43,150 bases of DNA from an uncultured Bacteroidota bacterium. Lineage in GTDB: Bacteria; Bacteroidota; Bacteroidia; Flavobacteriales_F; PHOS-HE28. Numbering within the stretch: the first letter of the stretch is position 1; the number at the start of each line of letters is the position of its first letter. The DNA lies in NCBI GenBank assembly GCA_902825795.1, contig CADECG010000011.1:1-43150 (forward strand), in the 5' to 3' direction. Below are positions 34,376 to 42,633 of the stretch, piece after piece. Below the pieces are notes generated by a model, which had not been told where the DNA came from, did not search any database, and saw only the letters and a program-made list of their open reading frames with translations. The position numbers and the translations under genes were made by a program.

Positions 34376-35323
34376 TCACGACTTCAGTGAGTTGCGGTAC
34401 CGCGCCAAGTTGATGAGCAGCACGCCGCCAAGGATGATGACCAGTCCGGCGAACTCCCGCCAGCCCAGCACCTCGCTTCCAACGAAAACACCGAGCAGCA
34501 CTGCCACAACGGGGTTCACGTACGCATACGTGCTCACCTGCGTGGCGGGCCGCACTTGCAACAACCACACATACGCGCTGAAGCCGATGATGGAGCCGAA
34601 GACGATAAGGTAGGCCAGCGACAGCCAAGCGGTCGTTGGCACGGCGCTCCATGCCATGTTCGTCCACTCCCCTCTTCCGGCGCTGACGAGCAGGAAGAAG
34701 AACGCACCCACCAGCATCTGCCAACCACTGTTCACCATGTTGGGCATGGATGCCGGATGGTACTTCGCGTAGATGGATCCCGCCGGCCAGCCGATGATGC
34801 CGAGCAGCAGGATGAACATGGCCGAGAACTCAGCTGTGACTTCCGTGGCCTGCAACTGCAAGGCGATCTTCTCACTGAACAAGAGCAGCACGCCCGCGAA
34901 GCCCGCCACCACGCCGAGCAGCGTGCTCCAACTGCGGAAGTTCACCTTCCACTGCGGCCGGTCCATGACGATGAACGACAGCGGTGCCACCGCGATGACG
35001 ATGGCCACCACGCTGCTGGCGATGCTCTGCTCCACCCACACCACGGCGCCATTGCCCACGAAGCAAAGGAGGAAGCCGGTGATCGCGGCGTTCTTGAAGT
35101 CGACACCCGGCTTGATGCTGACGCCCGTTGCCACGCACCAACCGAACATGAGCAGCGCGGCAACAAGGAAGCGGATGCCGCCCAACATGAACGGAGGAAA
35201 GCCATCCAGCGCTTCGCGGATGAAGAAGTAGGTACTGCCCCAGATGATGTAGATGGCAGCGAAGGCCAAGTAGACTTTCGTCCGCGATGGTTCCCCCGCC
35301 ACAGTTCCGTTCGTTCCGCTCAT
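34376..35323 (-). CDS. EamA-family (DMT) transporter
   Basis: A 315-residue inner-membrane protein with about ten hydrophobic spans forming two EamA halves. The first half contains FAAIYIIWGSTYFFIREALDGFPPFML and the second GWQMLVGAFFFLLVSAG and PVVAVLLGVFVGSEVLGWREFAGLVIILGG. The family exports metabolites or amino acids. The ATG at 35323 overlaps the TGA of the acetyltransferase gene (ATGA), which fixes the start; the earlier frame runs through that gene. It is the last gene of a three-gene overlapping operon with an aminotransferase and a GNAT enzyme. Confidence 0.9.
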   Translation of the reverse strand: MSGTNGTVAGEPSRTKVYLAFAAIYIIWGSTYFFIREALDGFPPFMLGGIRFLVAALLMFGWCVATGVSIKPGVDFKNAAITGFLLCFVGNGAVVWVEQSIASSVVAIVIAVAPLSFIVMDRPQWKVNFRSWSTLLGVVAGFAGVLLLFSEKIALQLQATEVTAEFSAMFILLLGIIGWPAGSIYAKYHPASMPNMVNSGWQMLVGAFFFLLVSAGRGEWTNMAWSAVPTTAWLSLAYLIVFGSIIGFSAYVWLLQVRPATQVSTYAYVNPVVAVLLGVFVGSEVLGWREFAGLVIILGGVLLINLARYRNSLKS

Positions 35324-35847
35324 CGTTCCACCGGCGCCGAAGGTCCGGGAAGTATCAATTGCATGAACACCAGGTCGAGCCAACGACCGAATTTGTAGGC
35401 GACATCCTTGATGCGCGCACACTCCACGAATCCAAAGCTGGCGTGGAAGGCGATGCTGGCGGCGTTGGCCGAGTCGATGCCGCCGATCAACGTGCGCAAC
35501 TCCATGTGCTTGGCCTCTTCAATGAGCGCCGACAACAGGACGCGGCCGATGCCTTTGCCGCGGTGTTCCGCATGCACATGCACAGTATGCTCACCCGTGT
35601 ATTTGTAGCCGGGCTTGCTGCGGAACACGCCGATGCAGCCGAAGCCAACGATCGTTCCTTCGCTCTCCACCACGATCACGGGCCAGCCTCCGGCCTTCAA
35701 TTCGGCGAACCACTGCTGCCGCATCTCCAGCGTATGCGGCTCGAACACATAGGCAGCGGTGGTGTTGGCGATCACCTCGTTGTAGATGGCGAGGATCGCC
35801 GGAAGGTCGGCTTCGGTGGCGGGACGAACGCGTGTTTCCATGCTCAC
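35320..35847 (-). CDS. GNAT acetyltransferase, phosphinothricin-acetyltransferase-like
   Basis: A 175-residue GNAT enzyme. VRPATEADLPAILAIYNEVIANTTA is the N-terminal family opening. HAEHRGKGIGRVLLSALIEEA carries the R-G-x-G-x-G/A acetyl-CoA loop. IGGIDSANAASIAFHASFGFVE is the C-terminal signature of the Pat/YncA branch, which acetylates amino groups of small amino-acid-like compounds. The GTG at 35847 overlaps the upstream TGA by 4 bases (GTGA); an ATG two codons later is also possible. It lies between a class V aminotransferase and an EamA exporter, all overlapping, so the three may act on one small amine. Substrate unproven. Confidence 0.88.
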   Translation of the reverse strand: MSMETRVRPATEADLPAILAIYNEVIANTTAAYVFEPHTLEMRQQWFAELKAGGWPVIVVESEGTIVGFGCIGVFRSKPGYKYTGEHTVHVHAEHRGKGIGRVLLSALIEEAKHMELRTLIGGIDSANAASIAFHASFGFVECARIKDVAYKFGRWLDLVFMQLILPGPSAPVER

Positions 35848-37025
35848 GCGCGGGCGATCGCCTCAACGAAACGCTCCACTTCTTCCTCGGTGTTGTAGTA
35901 GTGCAACGATGCGCGCATGATGCGCTCGATGCCGCGTGCTTGCAGATCGAGCCAAGCCCAATCGAAGTTGGTGACGCTGGTGTTGATGCCCTGCGTGCGC
36001 AACGTCAACAGCAGCGCATTAAGATCCTTTCCTTCAATGGTGAAGGTGTTAATACCGCTCGGACGGGTGCCTTGATCGCGCACTTGCACACCGGGCAGTT
36101 CGTTCAACCGCTTGCGCAACAATTTGGAAAGACCGAGGATCCGTTCCTCGATCGCGTCCAGTCCCCAACCCAGCGCATGGTCCACTGCGGCACCCATGCC
36201 CAAGCGGTCGGCGATATTGAACTCCATTTGCTCGAAGCGGCGCGCATCCGGGCGCCACTTGAACGTATCGCGGCCGGTCCATTGCGCGGCGTGGATGTCG
36301 ATGACGGCCGGTTCGATGCGGTCGAGCACCGAGCGGCGCACGTACATGAAACCGGTGCCACGCGGCCCGCGCAGGAATTTGCGCCCAGCACCCGAAAGCA
36401 GATCGCAGCCGATGCGTTCCACATCCACCGGCATCTGCCCGACGGCCTGGCAAGCGTCCAGCAGGTAGATCGCATTCGTGCCGCGCAAGGCAGCCCCGAC
36501 TTCCACCACGGGGTTCACCATGCCGTTGCTGTTGGTGATCTGTGTAATGGCCACCAACTTCACGCGGTCATCGAGCATGTTCTTCAGCGCCTGAACATCG
36601 AGCAGGCCGTCCGCATCGCTCGGCACCACTTCCAGCGAGGCACCCACTTTGTCGCAGGTGCGGCGCAGCGAAAGCCAGTTGCTGTTGTACTCGTTGTTGG
36701 CCGTGAGCACGCGGTCGCCCTTCGCCAGCGGCACCGAGTGGAAGGCGCGGTGCCAGGCCTGCGTGGCGCCATCGGTCAAGGCGATCTCATCCGCGTTACA
36801 GTTCAGCAGCTTGGCGAAGGAGGTGTACACGGCATCGAGCGCATCGGCCTTCAGCGCAGCGGCTTCGTAGCTGCCCATGCGCGCTTCGAGCTGGGTGTGC
36901 GCGATAACAGTATCGAGCACGGGTTGGCTCATCAAGCCACAGCCCGCATTGTTAAAGTGGATGACGCGCTCGCAGCCGGGCGTGAGGGCGCGGGCTTTGG
37001 AGACGTCGAGATCGGTGGTGGTCAT
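35844..37025 (-). CDS. Class V aminotransferase-fold PLP enzyme
   Basis: A 393-residue PLP enzyme of the cysteine-desulfurase/epimerase-like group. Seen in order: FNNAGCGLMS (24-33), TDGATQAWHRAFHSVP (84-99), LLDACQAVGQMP with Asp190, and SGAGRKFLRGPRGTGFMYV with the likely PLP Lys216. The loop cysteine expected in true cysteine desulfurases is not evident, so the family could be isopenicillin-epimerase-like or a lyase. It is the first gene of the overlapping three-gene operon. A TAGGTTCG box (37031-37038) lies only 5 bases upstream of the ATG, compatible with a leaderless message. Confidence 0.88.
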   Translation of the reverse strand: MTTTDLDVSKARALTPGCERVIHFNNAGCGLMSQPVLDTVIAHTQLEARMGSYEAAALKADALDAVYTSFAKLLNCNADEIALTDGATQAWHRAFHSVPLAKGDRVLTANNEYNSNWLSLRRTCDKVGASLEVVPSDADGLLDVQALKNMLDDRVKLVAITQITNSNGMVNPVVEVGAALRGTNAIYLLDACQAVGQMPVDVERIGCDLLSGAGRKFLRGPRGTGFMYVRRSVLDRIEPAVIDIHAAQWTGRDTFKWRPDARRFEQMEFNIADRLGMGAAVDHALGWGLDAIEERILGLSKLLRKRLNELPGVQVRDQGTRPSGINTFTIEGKDLNALLLTLRTQGINTSVTNFDWAWLDLQARGIERIMRASLHYYNTEEEVERFVEAIARA

Positions 37026-37030
37026 AGTGG

Positions 37031-37038
37031 CGAACCTA
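37031..37038 (-). promoter_or_regulatory. Possible -7 element of the aminotransferase operon
   Basis: The minus strand reads TAGGTTCG, one base from TAnnTTTG, ending 5 bases before the ATG at 37025. The gap to the upstream gene is only 28 bases, so little other promoter space exists. Confidence 0.42.
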
Positions 37039-37053
37039 ATCAGGGCGCAATGA

Positions 37054-37974
37054 TCAATGGCATTGGAAGATGCAGACCACGTTCTCGAAACGGTGATGTT
37101 GTAGATCGTCTTTGCGGATCATGAAATAGAGGTAGCCCGCATCCCCCCACATCATGCCAGCCTCTTCTTCACTATCAAGCTGGAAGAGCAGGCACCAGCC
37201 TTCAATTGCCTTGGCCTCCTCCTCCGACCTCAGGCTGACTCGACCCGTGGTACGGAACCGAAAAGCAAGCTCTGCTTCATACTCAGGAGGGCCTTGGATC
37301 ATATTGACATAGCCCAAGAGGTGCGTACCCATATTCATATCGGACCAGAAATCCGAGAGCATGTCCTCGTCCACTTCCATGCGCGCTGTTACCTCTTCAT
37401 GCCTCTGCTCTGGGTACGTTCGTACAAGGCCTCCCCCGAGCGAGCATGATCCGAACCGATCATCTTCTGCGAGCGCTGAGGGAAACTTCTTCCGCTTCAA
37501 GTCGTCTGTTGGTGGAGTAAAAAGCACAGCACTCTCCAAGGCACCATCCGCGGGAAGCTCGTCCTCGAGAAGTGCGAAGAACGAGAGGCTGCCGGAAGAG
37601 GGAAGTGGTGAGTTCGGCATGACCTCATTCATTTTGCCAAGGTCGAATTGGGCGAGGAACGACATCGGCTTGCCAGATCTCGTCAGTGGCCAGCTTCGCT
37701 GGGATGGCAGGTCCGGCTGGCCTCCAATGCGCGTGCGGCCAAGGGCCATTTCCTCTTCGCGCACTGGCTGCGGTTCGAACCGTATGGCAGGGGCAGCAAG
37801 GTCCTTGAGAAGGGCTTCCAGCGGCCCATAGTCCCATTCTCCCTCTTCATTGGTCGCATCCTCATTCGCCGAGGCGTGCATACGGGTCTTCTTGGCCTTG
37901 AGTGAACGCCTCCAACGGTCCAGCATCCAAGTGACACTGGCCGTAGCGACCGCCGTGAGCATGAAAGTCAGCAT
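37054..37974 (-). CDS. DUF1963/YwqG-family protein with N-terminal membrane segment
   Basis: A 306-residue protein. An N-terminal hydrophobic stretch (about 1-20, MLTFMLTAVATASVTWML) followed by basic residues looks like a membrane anchor rather than a cleaved signal. The body matches YwqG/DUF1963: ALGRTRIGGQPDLPSQRSWPL, then PMSFLAQFDLGKMN, SGSLSFFALLED, and a C-terminal WCLLFQLDSEEEAGMMWGDAGYLYFMI. The family is widespread and its function is not established. An exact TAGGTTTG promoter box (38033-38040) lies about 60 bases upstream. It stands alone between the aminotransferase operon and the delta-60 protein. Confidence 0.85.
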   Translation of the reverse strand: MLTFMLTAVATASVTWMLDRWRRSLKAKKTRMHASANEDATNEEGEWDYGPLEALLKDLAAPAIRFEPQPVREEEMALGRTRIGGQPDLPSQRSWPLTRSGKPMSFLAQFDLGKMNEVMPNSPLPSSGSLSFFALLEDELPADGALESAVLFTPPTDDLKRKKFPSALAEDDRFGSCSLGGGLVRTYPEQRHEEVTARMEVDEDMLSDFWSDMNMGTHLLGYVNMIQGPPEYEAELAFRFRTTGRVSLRSEEEAKAIEGWCLLFQLDSEEEAGMMWGDAGYLYFMIRKDDLQHHRFENVVCIFQCH

Positions 37975-38032
37975 GGTTGCGGTGAATTGCCCGATAGAGA
38001 ATTCGTTCGGTCCGTGGGTTTGCGCGAGCGTG

Positions 38033-38040
38033 CAAACCTA
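38033..38040 (-). promoter_or_regulatory. -7 element of the DUF1963 gene
   Basis: The minus strand reads TAGGTTTG, an exact match to TAnnTTTG, about 60 bases before the ATG at 37974. No TTG is present at the usual -33 spacing. Confidence 0.45.
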
Positions 38041-38066
38041 TTCGGCTGCACCAAGAGTACCGGTGC

Positions 38067-40028
38067 TCAGGGCAACTGCTCGTACCGCACTGCCAGCACG
38101 TTACTTCCACCGATGGACTGGAGAATGATATCCCGATCGTTGTCGAGGCCTGTGTACTTCACGACACCATCCATGCTCGTGTCCTCGCGGTGGTACCCAC
38201 CAATAGTGCCCAATACGTTGCTCCCGCCGATGGCAAGCAAGATCGGATCGCGGTCGTTGCCCAAGCCGGCGTACTTCACAGCGCCGTTACCCGTGGCGTC
38301 GCCGGGCCAAAGCATGCGCACGCCGTTCACCTCTTTCTGCGCATCGGTTCCGAAAGTGTTCGTTGCAGGAGAAGTGAAGTCCACGGAAGTCGGGCTGTCG
38401 CTCAGTTGCAACGGATCGCTGCACGTGGCAGACAAATGGTTGCGGTGGCGGATGCGGAGGAAGTACGAACCCGCGCCACAGTTCATGTCCACGGGCGAAC
38501 GGCCGTCGCGTTCCACCACGCAACCGTTGCGCAGTAGGAGCGCCGCGCGAGAGCCGAGCACCGTTGCGCTATCCGCTGCCGACAACAACTCCAACCAGAC
38601 CCAATCCACAACAGCGGAATCACCCGTGATGTCCATGGTGCCGGGCCATGCGAACAAAGCATCCGGGTTCGACACTGCACTATCGCCCAAGGCGGCGTAC
38701 GGCTGTTGTTGCGGAAGCAGACCATTCGTGCGCAAGCCATCGTTCATGCGCTGGTCCAGCGCGTTGTACGGACCGCCCAGAAAGACCTTGGCCGAAAGAC
38801 GCGCGCGGGGGTCGGGGATGTTGTGGTAGCGGGCGAGTGCGAGGTGCTGAGTTCCGTTGATATCGGCAATTCCAGCTACAATGACCTTACCATCGCTTTG
38901 GGACCTTATCACGTACGCGGTGGCATGCTCACCGATCTCAAAGACCGTGTTCACGTGCCCGGAACCTGCAAACGTTGAATCCCACGCACCATCCGCATCG
39001 AACTTCCATATGTCCCATCCGCTCGCAAACGACGGGTAATAGGCTCCTGCGAACAAGAAGGCATCATCGGTGTCAGTCTCGACAGCGTGGTAACCGCCAG
39101 TGACCGGACTCTGACCGGGGCCAGAGTAGAACATCTGGTGCGCAACAACTGATGGGAATGGAGGCCATGTGTCAGGAGCCGTGACGTGGATGAAGTACCA
39201 TGTTGCTATGTTCCAGAACCCTTGCACCTGAAACATCATGAATGCACCGGAACTGTTCATCGCCATTGGCAAGTAAACTGAGTTACCACCGTAGAACTGA
39301 TAGGGCGGGAGTTGGCCATTCTGATCTAATCTGAGGCAGGCTGTAGTACCTACACCGACGGCGATCGCCCCATCGCCGCGGACGTCAATATCACGCACAG
39401 TGCGTGAAGAATTCGGAAGCGAGTCGCTCGGAAACAATACGAATCCACCAACCCCAAAAGTCATGTCGATGTCGCCAGATGGCATCAACCGGGTTAGCCA
39501 ACCATCGGAGTACGACAATGGATAAGGATGCGCTACATGTCCACCGACCAACAGACTTCCATCCGGAAGCATGTAGGACGCATGAATGGTGTTGTTGCCT
39601 CCGGGGATGCTGGGCAGGAACGCACCACCATCACCGAAGGTGGTATCTAGAGATGAATCTTCATGGAGCCTGCTGACTGTGGTCGCGCCCACTATCAATA
39701 GACGTGAGTCGGGCTGGCACCAGACCGCACTTGCTTGACTAGGAGCACCAGAAAAGGTCCTGACACCATTCATAGCATAGGAACTGTCCAACAAGCCGGA
39801 CCCACTCAATCTCACAACAGCTAGTTGATCACCCATAGAATCCGTAACCGAGGTAAGAACCATGATCTTTCCGTCGGGTTGCATCGCCAGCGACCGTGCC
39901 TGACCAAACCCCGCTATCGTCAGCTTCCCATCCCCACTGAACGTCGTATCCAGATCGCCCGGTTGCTGGGCAACGGAGGTCAGGCAACAGAACAATGCGG
40001 CATGCATTCCTATCAATGACCTCTTCAT
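38067..40028 (-). CDS. Secreted delta-60-repeat protein with duplicated dockerin-like C-terminus
   Basis: A 653-residue exported protein. A signal peptide, MKRSLIGMHAALFCCLTSVAQ, is followed by delta-60-type repeats: GDLDTTFSGDGKL..QPDGKIMV, SSLDTTFGDGGAF..LPDGSLLV, DIDMTFGVGGFV and GAWDSTFAGSGHV..SDGKVIVAG. From about residue 425 comes a region seen in many Bacteroidota surface proteins (KVFLGGPYN, VDWVWLELL, LLLRNGCVVERDG, YFLRIRHRNHL). The last 78 residues (576-653) hold two copies of a D-x-N/S-x-DG-x-VKY-x-G-x-x-NDRD-x-IL unit with IGGSNVL, ending EQLP. No classic T9SS type A domain is present. The start is set by the signal peptide. Confidence 0.85.
   Translation of the reverse strand: MKRSLIGMHAALFCCLTSVAQQPGDLDTTFSGDGKLTIAGFGQARSLAMQPDGKIMVLTSVTDSMGDQLAVVRLSGSGLLDSSYAMNGVRTFSGAPSQASAVWCQPDSRLLIVGATTVSRLHEDSSLDTTFGDGGAFLPSIPGGNNTIHASYMLPDGSLLVGGHVAHPYPLSYSDGWLTRLMPSGDIDMTFGVGGFVLFPSDSLPNSSRTVRDIDVRGDGAIAVGVGTTACLRLDQNGQLPPYQFYGGNSVYLPMAMNSSGAFMMFQVQGFWNIATWYFIHVTAPDTWPPFPSVVAHQMFYSGPGQSPVTGGYHAVETDTDDAFLFAGAYYPSFASGWDIWKFDADGAWDSTFAGSGHVNTVFEIGEHATAYVIRSQSDGKVIVAGIADINGTQHLALARYHNIPDPRARLSAKVFLGGPYNALDQRMNDGLRTNGLLPQQQPYAALGDSAVSNPDALFAWPGTMDITGDSAVVDWVWLELLSAADSATVLGSRAALLLRNGCVVERDGRSPVDMNCGAGSYFLRIRHRNHLSATCSDPLQLSDSPTSVDFTSPATNTFGTDAQKEVNGVRMLWPGDATGNGAVKYAGLGNDRDPILLAIGGSNVLGTIGGYHREDTSMDGVVKYTGLDNDRDIILQSIGGSNVLAVRYEQLP
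38070..38303 (-). repeat. Internal duplication coding two dockerin-like units
   Basis: The region encodes residues 576-653 of the preceding protein: GNGAVKYAGLGNDRDPILLA followed by IGGSNVL, and about 33 residues later MDGVVKYTGLDNDRDIILQS followed by IGGSNVL. The acidic and Asn positions resemble a dockerin/EF-hand calcium loop. Confidence 0.8.
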
Positions 40029-40048
40029 AGGATTGGCGTTTGGAGAAA

Positions 40049-40056
40049 CCAATCTA
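40049..40056 (-). promoter_or_regulatory. Possible -7 element of the delta-60 gene
   Basis: The minus strand reads TAGATTGG, one base from TAnnTTTG, ending 20 bases before the ATG at 40028. Confidence 0.3.
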
Positions 40057-40124
40057 CGGTAGTCCAGGGGCGGCGGCCAAGCAGCGTCCACGAAGCATCA
40101 ACACCGGGTGGTGAGCCACAGCGC

Positions 40125-40158
40125 GCAGGAACCTACTTTCGCCACGTACCATTCCTGC
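40125..40158. promoter_or_regulatory. Dyad GCAGGAA/TTCCTGC around the E1 promoter box
   Basis: GCAGGAA at 40125-40131 and TTCCTGC at 40152-40158 are inverted repeats separated by 20 bases, two bases before the E1 ATG. The promoter-like TACTTTCG (40134-40141) lies in the spacer. This could be an operator or a weak leader hairpin. Confidence 0.35.
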
Positions 40159-40160
40159 CC

Positions 40161-42623
40161 ATGGCCACCGACATTCTTCATAGTCCCGATCCATCGGGGT
40201 CGGGGCGTTCCGCCCGCACCAAGACAGCCACCGCTGAAGTCCAGATGACGCTGGATGAATTGAAAGAGGAGATCCTGCGCGATTACGAGTTGTGCGTTAC
40301 CAGCCGCGAGGCCAGTTTGATCGGCCGGAAGGAAGTGCTGGGTGGCAAAGCCAAGTTCGGGATCTTCGGCGATGGCAAGGAGCTGGCGCAGGTGTGCATG
40401 GCCAAGCAGTTCCGCAACGGCGATTGGCGCAGCGGTTACTACCGCGACATGACGTTCATGTTCGCGATCGGCGAGTTGACGGTGCAACAATGGTTCGCAC
40501 AACTCTACGCGCACGCCGACGTGAACGCCGACCCCAGCAGCGCTGGCCGTAGCATGAACGGGCACTTCGCTACGCGCAGCTTGGACGAGAACGGTGAGTG
40601 GAAGGACCTGATGGCGCAACCGAACTCCAGCGCCGATATCTCCCCGACCGCAGGGCAGATGCCGCGCTTGCTCGGTCTTGCACAGGCCAGCAAGATGTTC
40701 CGCAAGAACCCCGCGTTACATGGATACACGCAGTTCAGCGACAAGGGCAACGAGGTGGCCTTCGGTACCATCGGCGATGCGAGCACCAGCGAAGGACCGT
40801 TCTGGGAAACGATGAACGCGGCCGGTGTGCTGCAAGTGCCCATGGCCATGAGCGTGTGGGACGATGGCTGGGGCATCAGCGTGAGCAAGGCCTACCAGAC
40901 CACGAAAGGCAGCATCAGCCAAGCGCTCGCTGGCTTTCAGAAGGAGGAAGGCACGAACGGCATCCGCATCTACAAGACCAAGGGCTGGAACTACGCCGAC
41001 CTGAACAAGACCTACGAAGAAGCCATTGCGCTGTGCCGCGATGAGCATGTGCCCTGCCTCATCCACGTGGAAGAAGTGACACAGCCGCAAGGCCACAGCA
41101 CCAGCGGAAGTCACGAGCGCTACAAGGGCAAGGACCTGCTGGAATGGTACAAGGAGTACGACTGCAACGTGAAGTTCCGCGAGTGGATACTCGGCTTCAA
41201 ACCCGGTGGTGCGCCGATCGCTTCTGTGGAGGAACTCGATGCCCTCGACGCGAAAGCGAAGACCGAAGCACGCGCCGCACAGAAGGCCGCATGGAACGCC
41301 TTCCAAAGCGAGATCAAGGCGGAGCTCGGCGATGTTGCCTTTATGATCGAAGCCTTGGCCGGTGCACGCTTCGAGGACTCGTCCGTTGCGGCAACGATCA
41401 CTGCGTTGGCCAACGAGCTGCGCACCGAAATGGCTCCCGGCCGGAAGGAAGTATTGAGCGCCGCGCGCAAGGCGCTGCTGCTCGGGCGCAACGCCGACCC
41501 CATTGCCCGCCAGCCGCTCACCGACTGGTTGGCCAGCGCCATGGCGCTGAACCACGACCGCTATGGCAGCCACCTCTACAGCCAAAGCGCGAAGAGCTGC
41601 TTGAACGTACGCGAGGTTCCCGCCCAATACGCCACGGATGAATTGGTGGACGGCCGCATCATCATCCGCGACAACTTCCAGAAACTCTTCGAGCAGGAGC
41701 CACTGCTATTGACCTTCGGCGAGGACACCGGAAAGATCGGCGACGTGAACCAAGGCATGGAAGGCATGCAGGCGCAGTTCGGTGAGTTACGCGTGAGCGA
41801 CACCGGCATACGCGAAGCGACGATACTCGGCCAAGGCATCGGCATGGCGCTGCGCGGCTTGCGACCTGTCGCGGAGATCCAATACCTCGATTATCTACTG
41901 TACTGCCTGCAGATCATGAGCGACGATCTCGCCATGACGCAGTGGCGCACCAAGGGCGGACAGAAAGCTCCCCTCATCGTGCGCACGCGCGGCCACCGCT
42001 TGGAAGGCGTTTGGCACAGCGGCAGCCCCATGGGCATGATCCTCGGCGCGCTGCGCGGTATAGTGGTATGTGTGCCGCGCAACATGCAGCAGGCCGCAGG
42101 CATGTACAACACGCTGCTGCAAAGCGATGACCCCGCGTTGGTCATAGAATGCCTCAACGGCTACCGCAGCAAGGAACGGTTGCCGAGCAACCTCGGCGCG
42201 TTCACCGTGCCCATCGGCATACCGGAAGTGGTGCGCGAAGGCAACGACGTTACGCTCGTGAGCTATGGCAGCACCTTCAACTTGTGCATGCAAGCGGCAG
42301 AGCGCTTGAGCGACCTCGGCATCGAAGTGGAGATGCTGGATGCCCGCACCCTCCTACCCTTCGACCGCGAGCACGTGATCGTAGAGAGCCTGAAGAAGAC
42401 CAACCGCCTGCTGGTGGTGGACGAGGATGTGCCCGGCGGCGCCAGCGCGTACATCCTGCAACAGATCCTGGAAGTGCAAGGCGGCTACCGCTACCTCGAT
42501 AGCGCACCGCGCACCCTGAGCGCCAAAGCGCATCGCCCGGCATATGGAAGTGACGGCGACTACTTCAGCAAACCCAGCATAGAGGATGTGGTAGAGACGG
42601 TGGTGGGGATGGTGAGGGAGTAA
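40161..42623 (+). CDS. 2-oxoacid dehydrogenase E1, fused alpha and beta subunits
   Basis: An 820-residue thiamine-diphosphate enzyme. The N-terminal half is the E1-alpha part: SGYYRDMTFMFAIG, then GTIGDASTSEGPFWETMNAAGV and DDGWGISVSKAYQTT, the ThDP/Mg region. The C-terminal half, from about residue 500, is E1-beta: LLTFGEDTGKIGDVNQGMEGM, AEIQYLDYLLYCLQIM and LVVDEDVPGGASAYILQQI. Such fusions are common in Bacteroidota and are usually called 2-oxoisovalerate or pyruvate E1; the substrate (branched-chain 2-oxoacid versus pyruvate) cannot be settled here. The first about 28 residues are low-complexity and an internal ATG (residue 29, MTLDELKEE) may be the real start. E2/E3 genes are not nearby. 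Confidence 0.9.
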   Translation: MATDILHSPDPSGSGRSARTKTATAEVQMTLDELKEEILRDYELCVTSREASLIGRKEVLGGKAKFGIFGDGKELAQVCMAKQFRNGDWRSGYYRDMTFMFAIGELTVQQWFAQLYAHADVNADPSSAGRSMNGHFATRSLDENGEWKDLMAQPNSSADISPTAGQMPRLLGLAQASKMFRKNPALHGYTQFSDKGNEVAFGTIGDASTSEGPFWETMNAAGVLQVPMAMSVWDDGWGISVSKAYQTTKGSISQALAGFQKEEGTNGIRIYKTKGWNYADLNKTYEEAIALCRDEHVPCLIHVEEVTQPQGHSTSGSHERYKGKDLLEWYKEYDCNVKFREWILGFKPGGAPIASVEELDALDAKAKTEARAAQKAAWNAFQSEIKAELGDVAFMIEALAGARFEDSSVAATITALANELRTEMAPGRKEVLSAARKALLLGRNADPIARQPLTDWLASAMALNHDRYGSHLYSQSAKSCLNVREVPAQYATDELVDGRIIIRDNFQKLFEQEPLLLTFGEDTGKIGDVNQGMEGMQAQFGELRVSDTGIREATILGQGIGMALRGLRPVAEIQYLDYLLYCLQIMSDDLAMTQWRTKGGQKAPLIVRTRGHRLEGVWHSGSPMGMILGALRGIVVCVPRNMQQAAGMYNTLLQSDDPALVIECLNGYRSKERLPSNLGAFTVPIGIPEVVREGNDVTLVSYGSTFNLCMQAAERLSDLGIEVEMLDARTLLPFDREHVIVESLKKTNRLLVVDEDVPGGASAYILQQILEVQGGYRYLDSAPRTLSAKAHRPAYGSDGDYFSKPSIEDVVETVVGMVRE

Positions 42624-42633
42624 CCGACAGTCA

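Noticed and set aside
35844-37025. Cysteine desulfurase (IscS/SufS)
   Set aside because: The class V fold and PLP lysine are present, but no convincing catalytic loop cysteine or iron-sulfur neighbours were seen.
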